Assembly: GCA_031216915.1 (NCBI GenBank)
Contig: CM062297.1
Span: 362,713,704-362,777,703, forward strand
DNA from: Pictodentalium vernedei
Taxonomy: Eukaryota; Mollusca; Scaphopoda; Dentaliida; Dentaliidae
Direction of reading: 5' to 3'
DNA length: 64,000 nucleotides
Shown: positions 36,298 to 48,330 of the stretch, piece by piece
How the letters are laid out: each line of letters begins with the position of its first letter
How positions within the stretch are numbered: the stretch's first letter is position 1
Notes under the pieces: generated by a model
Databases searched by the model: none
The model's input: only the letters and a program-made list of their open reading frames with translations
Told to the model about the DNA's origin: nothing
Translations under genes and position numbers: made by a program

Positions 36298-37165
36298 TAG
36301 CTTTACTTGACAAAGTCAAGATATAAGCAGGCTACACCCCATAGTTCTTGTCTGATCATCACAAAATTTCATATGCTGGTTTGGGGGGTCATGTCTAGAT
36401 GAGAACATCCCCTTTTGGTCACGATCGGTCAACCGGTATGGCTACTCGAGCCCAAATCCCGAAAACCATTAGCACAGTCTACATGTCGCAATTATGAAGG
36501 GATTTCATTGTAACTTGGTAGGATGCCTCTGTATAATACCTAGATGAGAACATCTCCTTTTGGTCATGATCTGTCAACTGTGATGGCTGCCCAAGCCCGA
36601 AACCCAAAAACTTTTAGCACAGTCTGCAGGTCATATTTAATATGGAGGGATTTCATTGTAACTTGGTAGGATGACTCCGGGTGATGTCTCGATGAGAACT
36701 TCCCCATTTGGTCGCGATCTGTCAATTGTGACGACTGTCCAAGCCCAAAACCCGAAAACCTTTAGCACAGTCTACAGGTGATATTTATGGAGGGATTTCA
36801 TTGTAACTTGGTAGGTTGACTTCATATAATGTCTAGATGAGAATGTCCCCTTTTAACCGTGATTGGGCAACTTTGATGGCCACAGGGGCCCGAAGCCCGA
36901 AAACCTTGAGCACAGTCTACAGGTCATATTTACGAAGGTATTTCATTGTAACTTCGTAGGATCACTCCAGATGATGCCCAGATGAGAATTCCCCTTTTGG
37001 TTGCGATCATTCAACCATGATGGCTGCCCGAGTGTGAGGCCTGAAAACCTTTAGCACAGTCTACAGGTCATATTTATGAAGGAATTTCATTGTAACTTGG
37101 TAGGTTGACTTCATTTAATGTCTAGATGAGAACGTCCCCTTTTGGACATGATTGGTGGGCAACCA
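36298..37165 (+). mobile_element. Tandem array with decayed Helentron-like 5' end
   Basis: It begins TTAGCTTTACTTGACAAAGTC and runs through ~145-bp monomers with GCACAGTCTACAGGTCATAT (36617, 36759, 36911, 37054). The same monomer fills the element at 45516. No 3' hairpin is present, so it is truncated near a GGCACTCTCC remnant. Confidence 0.7.
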
Positions 37166-37829
37166 AAATGCCTTTTGGCACTCTCCCATGAATTAAAACA
37201 AGGCAAAAACACATGAGAAAATGTTGACAACTAAGAATAATTTAGCACTCTACCAGTTAAAATTCATTGGTGTTGGAAGGAGAAAGGGACATATATCAGG
37301 TGTCTCTTTTTAACCTGTCTCAAGTAACAACTATGGGTTGACACAATTTTTTATCAAAAATTAGCAATCTTATTTTGATTCATTGTTTTCAAAACATGGC
37401 TTATGATCCGCCATTGGAGCAAGCTTGGTTCACTGATGAGTTGTAAGGTTATTTTGGACTTGGAAATAGAAAAGTTAAATTTTAAATGACGAATTTGTAT
37501 ATTGCACTGGGCATATTTATCTGATACTTCAATTAACCCTTTAATGCACGGCACAAGGATGTAGAAATTTCAAACTGCATATTTGTCTCTTAATGCAGCT
37601 AGAAAGTGAACCAGTTCACTCTTGTTTGACTGAGCTCATTGAGCTCTGGCAACAATATTAAATTGGTTGGACTGCTTCTTCCCCCAAAAGTTTGCACAAG
37701 TTCTAAGGTATTTGGAAGAGTTTGAAATTGGGACTCCCATTTTTCAAGACCTTTGAAAAACGCAATATGGTATTCTGTGTTGGGTATTTGACAAGCTTTT
37801 GATTTTTCTCAATATGTCTCGACAGTTTT
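37166..37829. other. Degraded repeat remnants
   Basis: Nothing coding. There is a half of the AACATAGTTTATGAC palindrome (about 37395) and a left half of the palindromic piggyBac-like MITE starting at TTAACCC (about 37543), including CTTGTTTGACTGAGCTC. Confidence 0.5.
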
Positions 37830-39653
37830 TAGCTCAACTTTGACGCAAGTCAAATTTGAGCTTATGCCATGGCCAGTCCTCTGTCTGTCCGTCAGCAATT
37901 CAATATGGCTCGGGCTAGTGGCCATATTTATGAACCAATCTTTGCGAAACTTCTTGGGTACCTTTGTTTTCACCGTGGGACGAGAACAAGTGTTTTGGGG
38001 TTCGGTCTGAAGTTCAAGATGGCCGCTGGCAGCCATTTTGTACAAAATTAGGTGCAATCAGATTTTTGCACAGAACTTCCATATGAAAGCTCTGATTTGA
38101 ATAATTTTTTGTATGAATGTTTAGTACCATGGGATATATCACATATAATACGGGTTCTTTTCTTGTGCGTAAATTATGCAAATTAGACTAACTTTGATTT
38201 ATTTAGTGTTACTTTCAGCACTGTCAGTGCAAATGGAAATACCGCTCGGGCTAGAGGTCGTATTTATGAACCGATCTTTATGAAACTTCTTGAGTACCTT
38301 TGTTATCACCGTGGGATGAGAACGAGTGTTTTGGGGTGCGGTTCGAATTTCAAGATGGCCACCAGCAGCCATTTTGTACTTTAGTTAGTGCAATCAGTTT
38401 TTTGTACAGAACTTCTGTATGAAAGTTCTGATTTGAATAAAGTTTTGAATGGATGTTTAGTAACATGGAATACATCACATATAATGTGTTTTTATGTGTA
38501 CCCATACTATGTATGGTACACATAATGCCGGCATCCGGGGTGACTATCCGTCGTTCGTCCATCCTTTGTCTGTCCGTCCGTCTGTCCATCCAGTGTCCTT
38601 ATCCATTTCTTTGGCATTCGATAACTTGAAAAATATTGCTTGGATTGTCAAGTTACTTTATATCTGTGTTCAGGTTACTGATGTGCCGAGCTGTATAGTT
38701 TTTGGTGTAAATCGGATAATTTGATCCTGAAATATTAACCCTTTATCCTTCAAATTGAAAATTCCTCCAATCCCTTTGGCATTCAATAAGTTGAAACATA
38801 TTGCTTGGATTGTCTAGTTACTTTATATTTGTGTTCAGGTTACTGATTTGCCGAGCTGTATAGTTTTTGGTGTAAATCTGATGATTTGATCCCGAGATAT
38901 TAACCCTTTATCCTTCAAATTGAAAATTTCTCCAATCCCTTTGGCATTCGATAACTTGAAAAATATTGCTTGGATTGTCAAGTTACTTTATATTTGTGTT
39001 CAGGTTACTGATGTACCGAGCTGTATAGTTTTTTGGTGTAAATCTGTTATTTTGATCCTGAGATATTAACCCTTTATCCTTCACATTGAAAATTTCTCCA
39101 ATCCCTTTGGCATTTGATAACTTGAAAAATATTGCTTTGATTGTCAAGTTACTTTATATTTGTGTTTAGGTTACTGATGTGCCAAGCTTGTATAGTTTTT
39201 GGTGTAAATTTGATAATTTAATCCTGAGATATTAACCCTTTATCCTTCAAATTGAAAATTCCTCCAATCCCTTTGGCATTCGATAACTTGAAAAATATTG
39301 CTTGGATTGTCAAGTTACTTTATATTTGTGTTCAGGTTACTGATGTATCGAGCTGTGTAGTTTTTGGTGTAAATCTGTTATTTTGATCCTGAGATATTAA
39401 CCCTTTATCCTTCACATTGAAAATTTCTCCAATCCCTTTGGCATTCGATAACTTGAAAAATATTGCTTGGATTGTCAAGTTACATTATAGTTGTGTTCAG
39501 GTTACTGATGTGCCGAGCTGTATAGTTTTTGGTGTAAATCTGATAATTTAATCCTGAGATATTAACCCTTTATCCTACAAATTGAAAATTCCTCCAATCC
39601 CTTTGGCATTCGATAACTTGAAAAATATTGCTTGGATTGTCAAGTTACTTTAT
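37830..39653 (+). mobile_element. 'GTGTCA-tail' element with an embedded second array, unit 1
   Basis: It begins with TAGCTCAACTTTGACGCAAG and the matching hairpin arm, then CATGGCCAGT and one ~336-bp dimer. At 38494 a different element starts: a 30-nt hairpin ATGTGTACCC..GGTACACAT, a CCGT/CTGT tract and seven starts of a 165-166-bp monomer (TTTGGCATTCGATAACTTG). That array is cut at 39653 by the next unit. No 3' end is present in this unit. Confidence 0.78.
38494..39653 (+). repeat. 165-166-bp satellite with its own 5' hairpin
   Basis: Monomer starts at 38611, 38776, 38941, 39107, 39273, 39438 and 39603 give spacings of 165-166 bp. Each monomer has TTGAAAAATATTGCTTGGAT, GGTTACTGATGTGCCGAGC and ATATTAACCCTTTATCCTTC. 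The hairpin at 38494-38523 and the GTCCGTCC microsatellite mark its 5' end. Confidence 0.88.
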
Positions 39654-41307
39654 TAGCTCAACTTTGGCGAAGCCAAATTTGAGCTTATGCCATGGCCTGT
39701 CGTCCGTCTGTCCGTCAACAATTGGATACGGCTCGGGCTAGAGGCCGTATTTATGAACCGATCTTTACGAAACTTCTTGGGTACCTTTGTTATGACTGTG
39801 GGACGAGAACATGTGTTTTTGGGTGCGATCTGAAATTCAAGATGGCTGCCAGCCACCATTTTGTACCGACGATGCAGAAATCTGTTTTTTGTACAGAACT
39901 TCCATATGAAAGCTCTGATTTGAATAATTTTTTGTATGAATGTTTAGTACCATGGGATACATCACATATAATACGGGTTTTTTTCTCGTGTGTAAATTAT
40001 GCAAATTAGACTAACTTTGATTTATTTAGTGTTACTTTCAGCACTGTCAGTGCAAATGGAAATACCGCTCGGGCTAGAGGTCGTATTTATGAACCGATCT
40101 TTATGAAACTGCTTGAGTACCTTTGTTATCACCGTGGGATGAGAACGAGTGTTTTGGGGTGCGGTTCGAATTTCAAGATGGCCACCAGCAGCCATTTTGT
40201 ACTTTAGTTAGTGCAATCAGTTTTTTGTACAGAACTTCTGTATGAAAGTTCTGATTTGAATAAATTTTTGAATGGATGTTTAGTAACATGGAATACATCA
40301 CATATAATGTGTTTTTATGTGTACCCATACTATGTATGGTACACATAATGCCGGCATCCGGGGTGACTATCCGTCGTTCGTCCATCCTTTGTCTGTCCGT
40401 CCGTCTGTCCATCCAGTGTCCTTATCCATTTCTTTGGCATTCAATAACTTGAAAAATATTGCTTGGATTGTCAAGTTACTTTATATCTGTGTTCAGGTTA
40501 CTGATGTGCCGAGCTGTATAGTTTTTGGTGTAAATCGGATAATTTGATCCTGAAATATTAACCCTTTATCCTTCAAATTGAAAATTCCTCCAATCCCTTT
40601 GGCATTCAATAAGTTGAAACATATTGCTTGGATTGTCTAGTTACTTTATATTTGTGTTCAGGTTACTGATTTGCCGAGCTATATAGTTTTTGGTGTAAAT
40701 CTGATGATTTGATCCCGAGATATTAACCCTTTATCCTTCAAATTGAAAATTTCTCCAATCCCTTTGGCATTCGATAACTTGAAAAATATTGCTTGGATTG
40801 TCAAGTTACTTTATATTTGTGTTCAGGTTACTGATGTACCGAGCTGTATAGTTTTTGGTGTAAATCTGTTATTTTGATCCTGAGATATTAACCCTTTATC
40901 CTTCACATTGAAAATTTCTCCAATCCCTTTGGCATTCGGAACTTGGGTACCTTTGTTATCACCTTGGGATGAGAACAAGTGTTTCTGTGTGCAGTCCAAA
41001 ATTCAAGATGGCTGCCAGTGGCCATTTTGTACCGAAATTAGGTCCAATCAGTTTTTTTTTACACAACTTCTATTTGGCTTAGACCCACTCTGGGACTCAA
41101 AGATTTCTTTTCTAGTTTAGCATCTGACTGTCGCCCACCTTTACAATACTTTACCTATACATTTGTTACAGGCTACGGTCAGTATTTATATACAGACCGT
41201 TACAATACTTTATATGTACCTTTGTTATCAGGTCATTGCTGTGTCACATACTATACATGTACATGTCTTAACAAGTTGAGCTACATTGTCATTGACACTT
41301 TCATTTA
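39654..41307 (+). mobile_element. 'GTGTCA-tail' element with embedded satellite, unit 2
   Basis: It repeats unit 1: a 5' tip TAGCTCAACTTTGGCGAAGC with matching arm, one dimer, then the same second element at 40317 with its hairpin and ~165-bp monomers. At about 40939 the satellite is joined in mid-monomer to the dimer array (GGAACTTGGGTACC). The element then reaches a normal 3' end, GTTGAGCTACATTGTCATTGACACT.. at about 41274-41307. Shared sequence between the units is near identical around 38190-38730 and 39990-40550. Confidence 0.78.
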
Positions 41308-41323
41308 TATTGTGTAACATAAT

Positions 41324-44300
41324 TAGCTCATCTTGACAAAGTCAAGCTGAGCTAATCTCATCGCTTCTCATCCATCGTCCGTCAACACCATGTTTTGGTC
41401 TCCCCCTCCAAAGCTGCTGGGCCAGTTCAAGTGAAAGTTTGTGTGAGTGATGGTTCCGAAGGGGCATTGCATTTTTATTAGCTCAACTTTGGCGAAGCCA
41501 AATTTGAGCTTATGCCATGGCCAGTTGTCCATCGTCCATTTGGCCGTCTGTCCGTCTACAATTCAATACGGCTCTGGCTAGAGGCCATATTTATGAACCG
41601 ATCTTTACGAAACTTCTTGGGTACCTTTGTTATGACCGTGGGACAAGAACGAGTGTTTTTGGGTCCGGTCCGAAATTCAAGATGGCTGCCAGCCGCCATT
41701 TTGTACCGACAATGCAGAAATCTGTTTTTTGCACAGAACTTCCATATGAAAGCGCTGATTTGAATAATTTTTGTATGAATGTTTAATACCATGGGATACA
41801 TCACATATAATACAGGTTTTTTTCTGGTACGTAAATTATGCAAATTAGACTAACTTTGATGTATTTAGTATTACTTTCAGCACTGTCAGTGCAAATGCCA
41901 ATATGGCTCGGGCTAGAGGCCGCATTTATGAACTGATCTTTACGAAACTTCTTGGGTACCTTTGGTATCACCGTGGGACCAGAACGAGTGTTTTTGGGTG
42001 TGGTCCGAAATTCAAGATGGCCGCTGGCAGCCATTTTGTACAAAATTAGGTGCAATCAGATTTTTGCGCAGAACTTCCACATAAAAGCTCTGATTTGAAT
42101 ATTTTTTTATGTGAATGTTTAGTACCATGGATACATCACATATAATACGGGTTTTTTTCTCGTGCAGAAATTATGCAAATTAGATGAACTTTGATTTTTT
42201 CAGTGCTACTTACACACAGTAAGTACACATGTCAATACGGCTCGGGCTAGAGGCTGTATTTATCAACCAATCTTCACGAAACTTCTTGGGTACCTCTGCT
42301 ATCACCTTGGGACAAGAACGAGTGTTTCTGAGTGCGGTCCGAAATTCAAGATGGCTGCCAGTGGCCATTTTGTACCGAAATTAGGTCTAATCAGTTTTTT
42401 GTACACAACTTCTATACGGCTCAAGCTAGAGGTCGTATTTATGAATCGATCTTTACGAAACCTCTTGGGTACCTTTGTTATCACCGTGGGATGAGAACGG
42501 GTATTTTTGGGTGTGGTCCGAAATTCAACATGGCCACCAGCAGCCATTTTGTACCAAAATTAGTGCAATCAGTCTTTTGTACAGAACTTCTGTATGAAAG
42601 TTCTGATTTGAATAAATGTTTTTGTATGAATGTTTAGTAAAATGGAATACATCACATACAGTACAGGTTTTTTTCTCGTGCAGAAATTATGCAAATTAGA
42701 TGAATTTTGATTTATTTAGTGCTACTTATACACTGTAAGTGCACATGTCAATACTGCTCGGGCTAGAGGCTGTATTTATCAACCGATCTTCACGAAACTT
42801 CTTGGGTACCTTTGTTATCACCTTGGGACGAGAATGAGTGTTTCTGAGTGCGGTCCAAAATTCAAGATGGCTGCCAGTGGCCATTTTGTACCGAAATTAG
42901 GTCCAATCAGTTTTTTGTCACAACTTCTATACAGCTCGTATTTATGAACTGATCTTCACGAAACTTCTTGGGTACCTTTGTTTTCACCTTGGGACAGGAA
43001 TGAGTGTGTTTTGGGGTGCCTTTGTTATCACTGTGCTATGAGAACAAATATTTTGGGGTTCAGTCAGACCCACTCTGGGACTAAAGATTTCTTTTCTAGT
43101 TTAGCATCTGACTGTCACCCACCTTTACAATACTTTACCTATACATTTGTTACAGGCTACAGTCAGTACTTATGTACAGGCCGTTACAATACTTTATATG
43201 TACCTTTGTTATCAGGTCATTACCTAGATGTTTGTCATTGCAGTGTCACATACTATACATGTACATGTCTTGACAAGTTGAGCTACAGTGTCATTGACAC
43301 TTTCATTCAACTCAACATGCCCAGCCCCATAGGGAGGGAGTGGGGAAAATGCTCCAAAATATTTTTGAAATCTTCTTCTCATGAACCAGTGTGTATAATG
43401 ACTTGATATTTGCTATGGAGCTTCCTTTTGAGGTGCAGAATCAAGTTTGTGAAGCAATATTTGGCCTTGTAATGGGAGGGGTCAAATTTTTGGCCCCGCC
43501 CAAAATTACCATTTACTTGAACCGATGGTCCGTTTTGAACCAAATTTGGTATGTTGTATTTTTGGGTCATAAGTACTCATGCAAAAAAAAAAATTCCTGC
43601 ATCCCCATGGGAACCCTGGGAGCTAAAAATAGAAATATTTTCGAACGCCCATATTTCCCAAACCACACGGAACAGAGAGCTGTTTGGTATGAAGTATCCT
43701 TGGGACCAGTAGAATTGAATGGTAAAAAAAAAATTGCCATTGGTTATAGAAGGATGTTCTGTAATAGCCATCGAAAAAAGGCTGAATCAGCATATTTGCT
43801 AAAAGTTTTAAAAATCTTTTCTCCAGAACCAATCATCAGAATCTTTTGATATTCGTTACACAGCATTCATAGGGGGATCAGATGCAAGTTTGTTAATAAA
43901 GCCCATTGGTTTATATTTGGGCTTAATACAGGCGCCCAAATTTTTAACATAGGGTAATATGGGGAATATTCTTTAAGAGTCTTCTTCAGAACCACCAGTC
44001 AGAATCATTTAATGTTTGGTATACATCATTGTTATGAAGGTCAGATTCAAGATTGTTCAAACCAGGTCCCAAGGTTAATATTTGGGCTTCCTACAGAAGC
44101 CCAAATTTTAACTTTGTTCAATATGGAGGATAACTTTTAAAAATCTTTTTCTTCAGATCCACCAGTCAGAATGCTTTCATATTTGGTATGCAACATCTCC
44201 AGGGGGGTCAGTTTCAAGTTTGTTCAAATCAGATCCCTAGGTATATATTTGGGTTCGCTATGGTAGCCCAAATTTTTACTTAGTGCAATATGAGGAAATT

Positions 44301-44736
44301 TCTTTAAAAATCTTCTTCTTCAGATCCACCAGTCAGAATGCTTTCATATTTGGTCTACAACATCTCTAGGGAAGTCAGATTCAACTGTGTTCAAATCGAG
44401 AGCCTGGGTTAATATTTGGGCTCCCTATGGGAGCCGGAATTGGCCATGTTGCTGAAGAATTAAAAATTTTGTATTCAGTACCCTCTAGAGGTGTGTAACT
44501 AAGATTAATCCACATAGGTTGTATCAAGGGGCTTCATAGGGGAGCTCTACATTTTACATTATGTTCAACTGAAGAAAAGGCATGATGCCCGGATTATTTT
44601 TGTCACTCCTGAGGGACTCAAGGATTGACAGTGTATCCTATGGAGATGGATTGCTTAATGGAGACTCATTCTTCGACTCTGTTTTTCTTGTGTTCTGTTC
44701 AAGATGAGCGCTTCAGGCACCGTGGGGCCTCTTGTT
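41324..44736 (+). mobile_element. 'GGCC-tail' Helentron-like element, split by a younger insertion
   Basis: The 5' part is 41324-41478 (TAGCTCATCTTGACAAAGTC hairpin, CCGTCAACACCATG). The rest is 43307-44736. GCTCATCTTG (41327-41336) equals the complement of CAAGATGAGC (44700-44709). The tail is AGGCACC-GT-GGGGCCT with CTTGTT. The interior has ~160-167-bp monomers. Close relatives without the insertion lie at 53602 and 57475. Confidence 0.85.
41479..43306 (+). mobile_element. 'GTGTCA-tail' Helentron-like element, complete copy
   Basis: The 5' tip TAGCTCAACTTTGGCGAAGC pairs with GCCAAATTTGAGCT. The array holds about four ~336-bp dimers and ends with a shorter GTCAGTACTTATGTACAGG block. The 3' part is CAAGTTGAGCT, then AGTGTCATTGACACT, then TTTCATT. 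It sits precisely in a related empty site (see 57640-57660), with no target duplication. Confidence 0.88.
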
Positions 44737-45515
44737 GTGTTTTACCATTTCCAGACGGGCATGTCAGACACAAGATATGCATCAAGCATGCTGATTTTTC
44801 ATATCCAACGTGGTTATGGGTGCTAACTGTGTTCAGTTCATAAGACAATTTATGCAAGGAACAATTTGTCCAATGTTGTTGCTTGTATTGTAATGTTTAT
44901 CATGATAATATTATGAAGGTGGGTTGTTAATGCTACGAAATGCAAATTAATAGATCTTCAGAAAGAGATAAATGCAATTTTGGATTCCAGTTGGGAATTT
45001 TCGTGGTGATTTAGAAACAGGCATGTAGCCAAGAATCCTTAGTTGAGTTGGGGTCTCAGATTGACGTGCTGTCAATATGTATCAGAGGACAGTGGGGAGG
45101 GGGTACCCCATACCATTGGTGGCAGCCTGGAAAGAATGTTTTTGTTTGTTTTTTAAATCTGCCCCAAATGAGACATTTTAAGGCCTGATATAAAGTCAAT
45201 TAAAGCAAAATGTGATATGTTATCTGTAATTGCATTAGTTACTGCTCCCCATCGAAAGGGGCTTCTCCAGAGAATTTGCATGAAAATTAGAAACCAAATG
45301 ATGGGATCTGACAATATTTTCCCACATCCCTCCCTTGTTCAGAAGGCTTCAGAACATTGTGTCTTTTTTACAACAGGAGTATTTGTGAGAGGCTTTCCAA
45401 TCCGTGAAAGACTATCTTGTGAATGAGGGACATAAAATAGTCAACAAACATTTGTATTAAATTTTGTTTCTTGTCAAATGATTTACAAAGAAAGCATTCA
45501 GGAAATGTATGTTTT
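44737..45515. other. Non-coding spacer
   Basis: AT-rich sequence with no repeat family or ORF I can identify. Confidence 0.5.
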
Positions 45516-47132
45516 TAGTTTAACAAAGTCAAGATAAGCTATTGCCATCACATGTGCAGAAGTCTGTAAGTCTGTTCACATTTTCTTTAACACAGGCTGC
45601 ACCCTGTTGTTCTTGTCCGATCATCACAAAATTTCATATGCATGTTCTAGGTCATGTCTAGATAAGAACATCCCCTTTTGGTCATGATTGGTCAACCATG
45701 ACGGTTACGCGAGCCTGAAATGTCGATGATAACGTCCTCTTTTGGTCACAATCGGTCAATCATGATGGGTATGTGAACCCGAAAACCTGCACAGTCTCCA
45801 GGTCGTATTTATGAAGGGATTTCATTATAACTTGGTAGGATGACTCTGTATAAGGTCTAGAAAAGAATGTCCCCTTTTGATCACGATCGGTCAACCATGA
45901 TGGCTGCAACAGGCCCAAAACCCAAAAAACTTTAGCACAGTCTACAGGTCATATTTGTGAAGGAATTTTATTCTAACTTCGTAGGATGACACTCTATAAT
46001 GCCTAGATGAGAACGTCCTATTTTGGTCAGGTTTAGTCAACCGTGATGGCCACAGGAGCTCATTATCTAGATTCCTTTAGCACAGTCTATAGCTTGCATT
46101 TATGAAGGGATTTCATTGCAAATTTGTAGGATGACTCAGTATGATGTCTAGATGAGAACGTCCTATTTTGTCTGATTGGTCAACCGTGATGGCTGCATAG
46201 GCATGTGACCTAGATATGTTTAGCACAGTAACTTGGAAGGATAACTTGGTGTGATGTCTAGATGAGACTGTCCTATTTTGGTCACAATCGGTGAGGCATT
46301 ACCGCCGCCTGGTCACGTGACCTAGATTCCTTTAGCACTGTCTACAGGTTGTTTTTATGAAGGGATTTCATTGTAACTTGATAGGATAACTTGGTATGAT
46401 ATCTAGATGAGACTGTCATATTTTGGTCGTGATCGGTCAACAGTAATTGCTACACTGGCCCGAAAACCTTTAGCACAGTCTAAAGGCCGTATTTATGAAG
46501 GGATTTCATCGTAACTTGATAGGATGACTCATTATACCCCCACAAAACGAAGTTATAGGGGGTATATAGGAGTCAACTTGTCCGTCGGTTGGTCTGTCGT
46601 CGTCTGTCTGTTGCACATGTTAACTTGTGGAGCGAACTACTTCCACAATTTTAGCCGCATTTTCATGAAACTTCAAAAAAATGATCAATATGATGAGGGG
46701 AAGTGCATGACACAATTTTTTTCCCACTCAGTTTCAAGATGGCCGACTGGTGGCCATATTGGATTTTTTTTTTACTTAGAAAAACTGAATGCCCCTTTTC
46801 AGTCACCCACACTAGACGGTATGCCACGATGGGGGTATACTGGGTGACAGACCATCTCTAGTTTTGGAATAATTTCACAGTAACTTGGTAACTTTGGTTG
46901 ACATAATTAACTGTGAGGGCCACATTAACCCACCCCTCAATTCTTTAGTACAGTGTACACCTCAAATTATTTTTATTGAAAACATAGCATACAGGAAACA
47001 GAAATTAGCATATTTTCAATTACCACAATTCTTGTCTTATTTCATAATCATTTCATAAACATTGAACATTATCCTTTTCATCAAACACTACACACACTCA
47101 AATTAAGCTACAGTGTCATTGACACTTTCATT
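45516..47132 (+). mobile_element. Helentron-like element with ~145-bp monomers and 'GTGTCA' tail
   Basis: It begins TTAGTTTAACAAAGTCAAGATAAGCT. It then carries diverged monomers with CACAGTCTACAGGTCATATT and GATGTCTAGATGAGAACGTC. It ends AAATTAAGCTACAGTGTCATTGACACTTTCATT (47098-47132, written here as separate motifs AAATTAAGCTA, CAGTGTCATTGACACT, TTTCATT). A small element is inserted at 46533. Confidence 0.72.
46533..46865 (+). mobile_element. Small 'TATACCCCC' Helentron-like element, ~330 bp
   Basis: The 5' tip TATACCCCC (46533-46541) pairs with GGGGGTATA at 46558-46566 and again with GGGGGTATA at 46831-46839 near the 3' end. A GTCYGTC microsatellite follows the 5' hairpin. The interior has TTTCAAGATGGCCGACTGG and TGGCCATATTGG. 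It is inserted in a ~145-bp array monomer (GATGACTCAT..TT..GGAATAATTTC) with no duplication visible. Confidence 0.72.
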
Positions 47133-47400
47133 TGTGTACCATCTGAGGTTTCTTTTGATAAAAGTCTTGAAAATAAATCTACTACATGAATTAACATATT
47201 CATACTAGAAACTTAAAATTTAATCAAGGGAAAGAGTTAATGTCGGTCGATCAAAAATAATTAGTTTTTTACCATTCAAAAATTATGAATTATACACTGG
47301 CACAAGAAAATATAAGTGGGATGCAATATATCTATAACGAAAAGCATATATACATGAGACCAAATAGACAGTCAATCTTGTTGGCTAATAATTGTGAACA
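47133..47400. other. Non-coding spacer
   Basis: AT-rich; nothing recognised. Confidence 0.5.
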
Positions 47401-48330
47401 TGGTTCGCCCAGCTCTTGAAAAACCCTTGAAAATGGAATTGGCCTAAAAAAAAAACCTTGAATTTGAGCTTGACCCTTGAGAAACCCTTTAATGTTGGGG
47501 AAAGTCTTTAAAAGCCCTTGAATTTTCAACAGTTCCCAGTCATACGGTCAGGACATAATGCTAACAATCCGCTTGTTTATTTTCCTGGGCATTCTCAATA
47601 TATACGTATCGTTTTTATTCGAAAAGAAATGGCAAACATGTCATTTTTTTAGATGGGTCAGTTCGGGCCGAACAAAACAATGGAGGAATGTAATGCCAAC
47701 ATTCTTCTTGTTATCTCCCTTCACATGGTCACTGCCATAATGGGAAAGTGTGTTTGCAATTCATCATGGGTGAATAAATAAAAGTGGGTCAGGGAAGTGA
47801 AGCAAAATTTGCATGCAGCTTTTTGTTGTATGTGTAAAAAAATCAAATCTTTTGGAAATGGGTGAATATACACTAAAATCTCATGAGCGCAGCCAGAAAC
47901 AATTTTCTTTAAATATAATGGCAATTCAGTCAACTATTATTTCGAGATTCGCAAAAAAGACAGAAATGTTATTGCAGTTCCCACCAGTTTGTGCAGAGTC
48001 TGAAATATTAAAGCAATCTTCGATTATGCCATCCGTTTCGAAAAATGAAACACTCAAAGCTGAAGTACTATGGTCTTTGCACACAGTTACAAATCACCAA
48101 TCTTACAAAGCCAATGAAAAAATTTTGCAGCTATTTTCTTCTATGTTTCCTGATAGTTAATTGGTGAGCAATTCACGTGTGGTGAAAGAAAAATGGCATA
48201 CCTTACCAACATTCAAGGTAGGTTTCGCGAAGGTTTTTTGAGCCCTTGAAAATCTGATTTAGGTCTTGAAGAACCCTTGAAAAAGTTTTGAATTTTTTTG
48301 GTGAAAAGTTCCATGTGTGAATTGGCCTGG
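47400..48330 (+). mobile_element. hAT-type transposon fragment
   Basis: An ORF with hAT-like features (47813-48160) is flanked on both sides by many CCCTTGAAAA motifs (47410-47530 and 48240-48290), a phrase common in subterminal regions of some animal hAT elements. I could not define exact ends or a target duplication. Confidence 0.55.
47813..48160 (+). pseudogene. hAT transposase N-terminal remnant (BED-like finger region)
   Basis: The ORF reads VCVKKSNLLEMGEYTLKSHE in the position of a BED-type zinc finger (C..K...MGxxxLxSH), then a spacer. It ends LKAEVLWSLHTVTNHQSYKA followed by LFSSMFPDS, a conserved phrase in one group of animal hAT-like transposases. Cys and His ligands are partly missing and the catalytic domain is absent after the stop, so it is a relic. 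Confidence 0.62.

Noticed and set aside
38350..38589. Minus-strand ORF repeated at 40173-40412
   Set aside because: Both copies cover the microsatellite and hairpin of the embedded satellite element, so duplication of the DNA explains the shared protein.
38494..39653. CRISPR-like regular repeats
   Set aside because: Monomers are contiguous 165-bp repeats with no unique spacers, in animal DNA.
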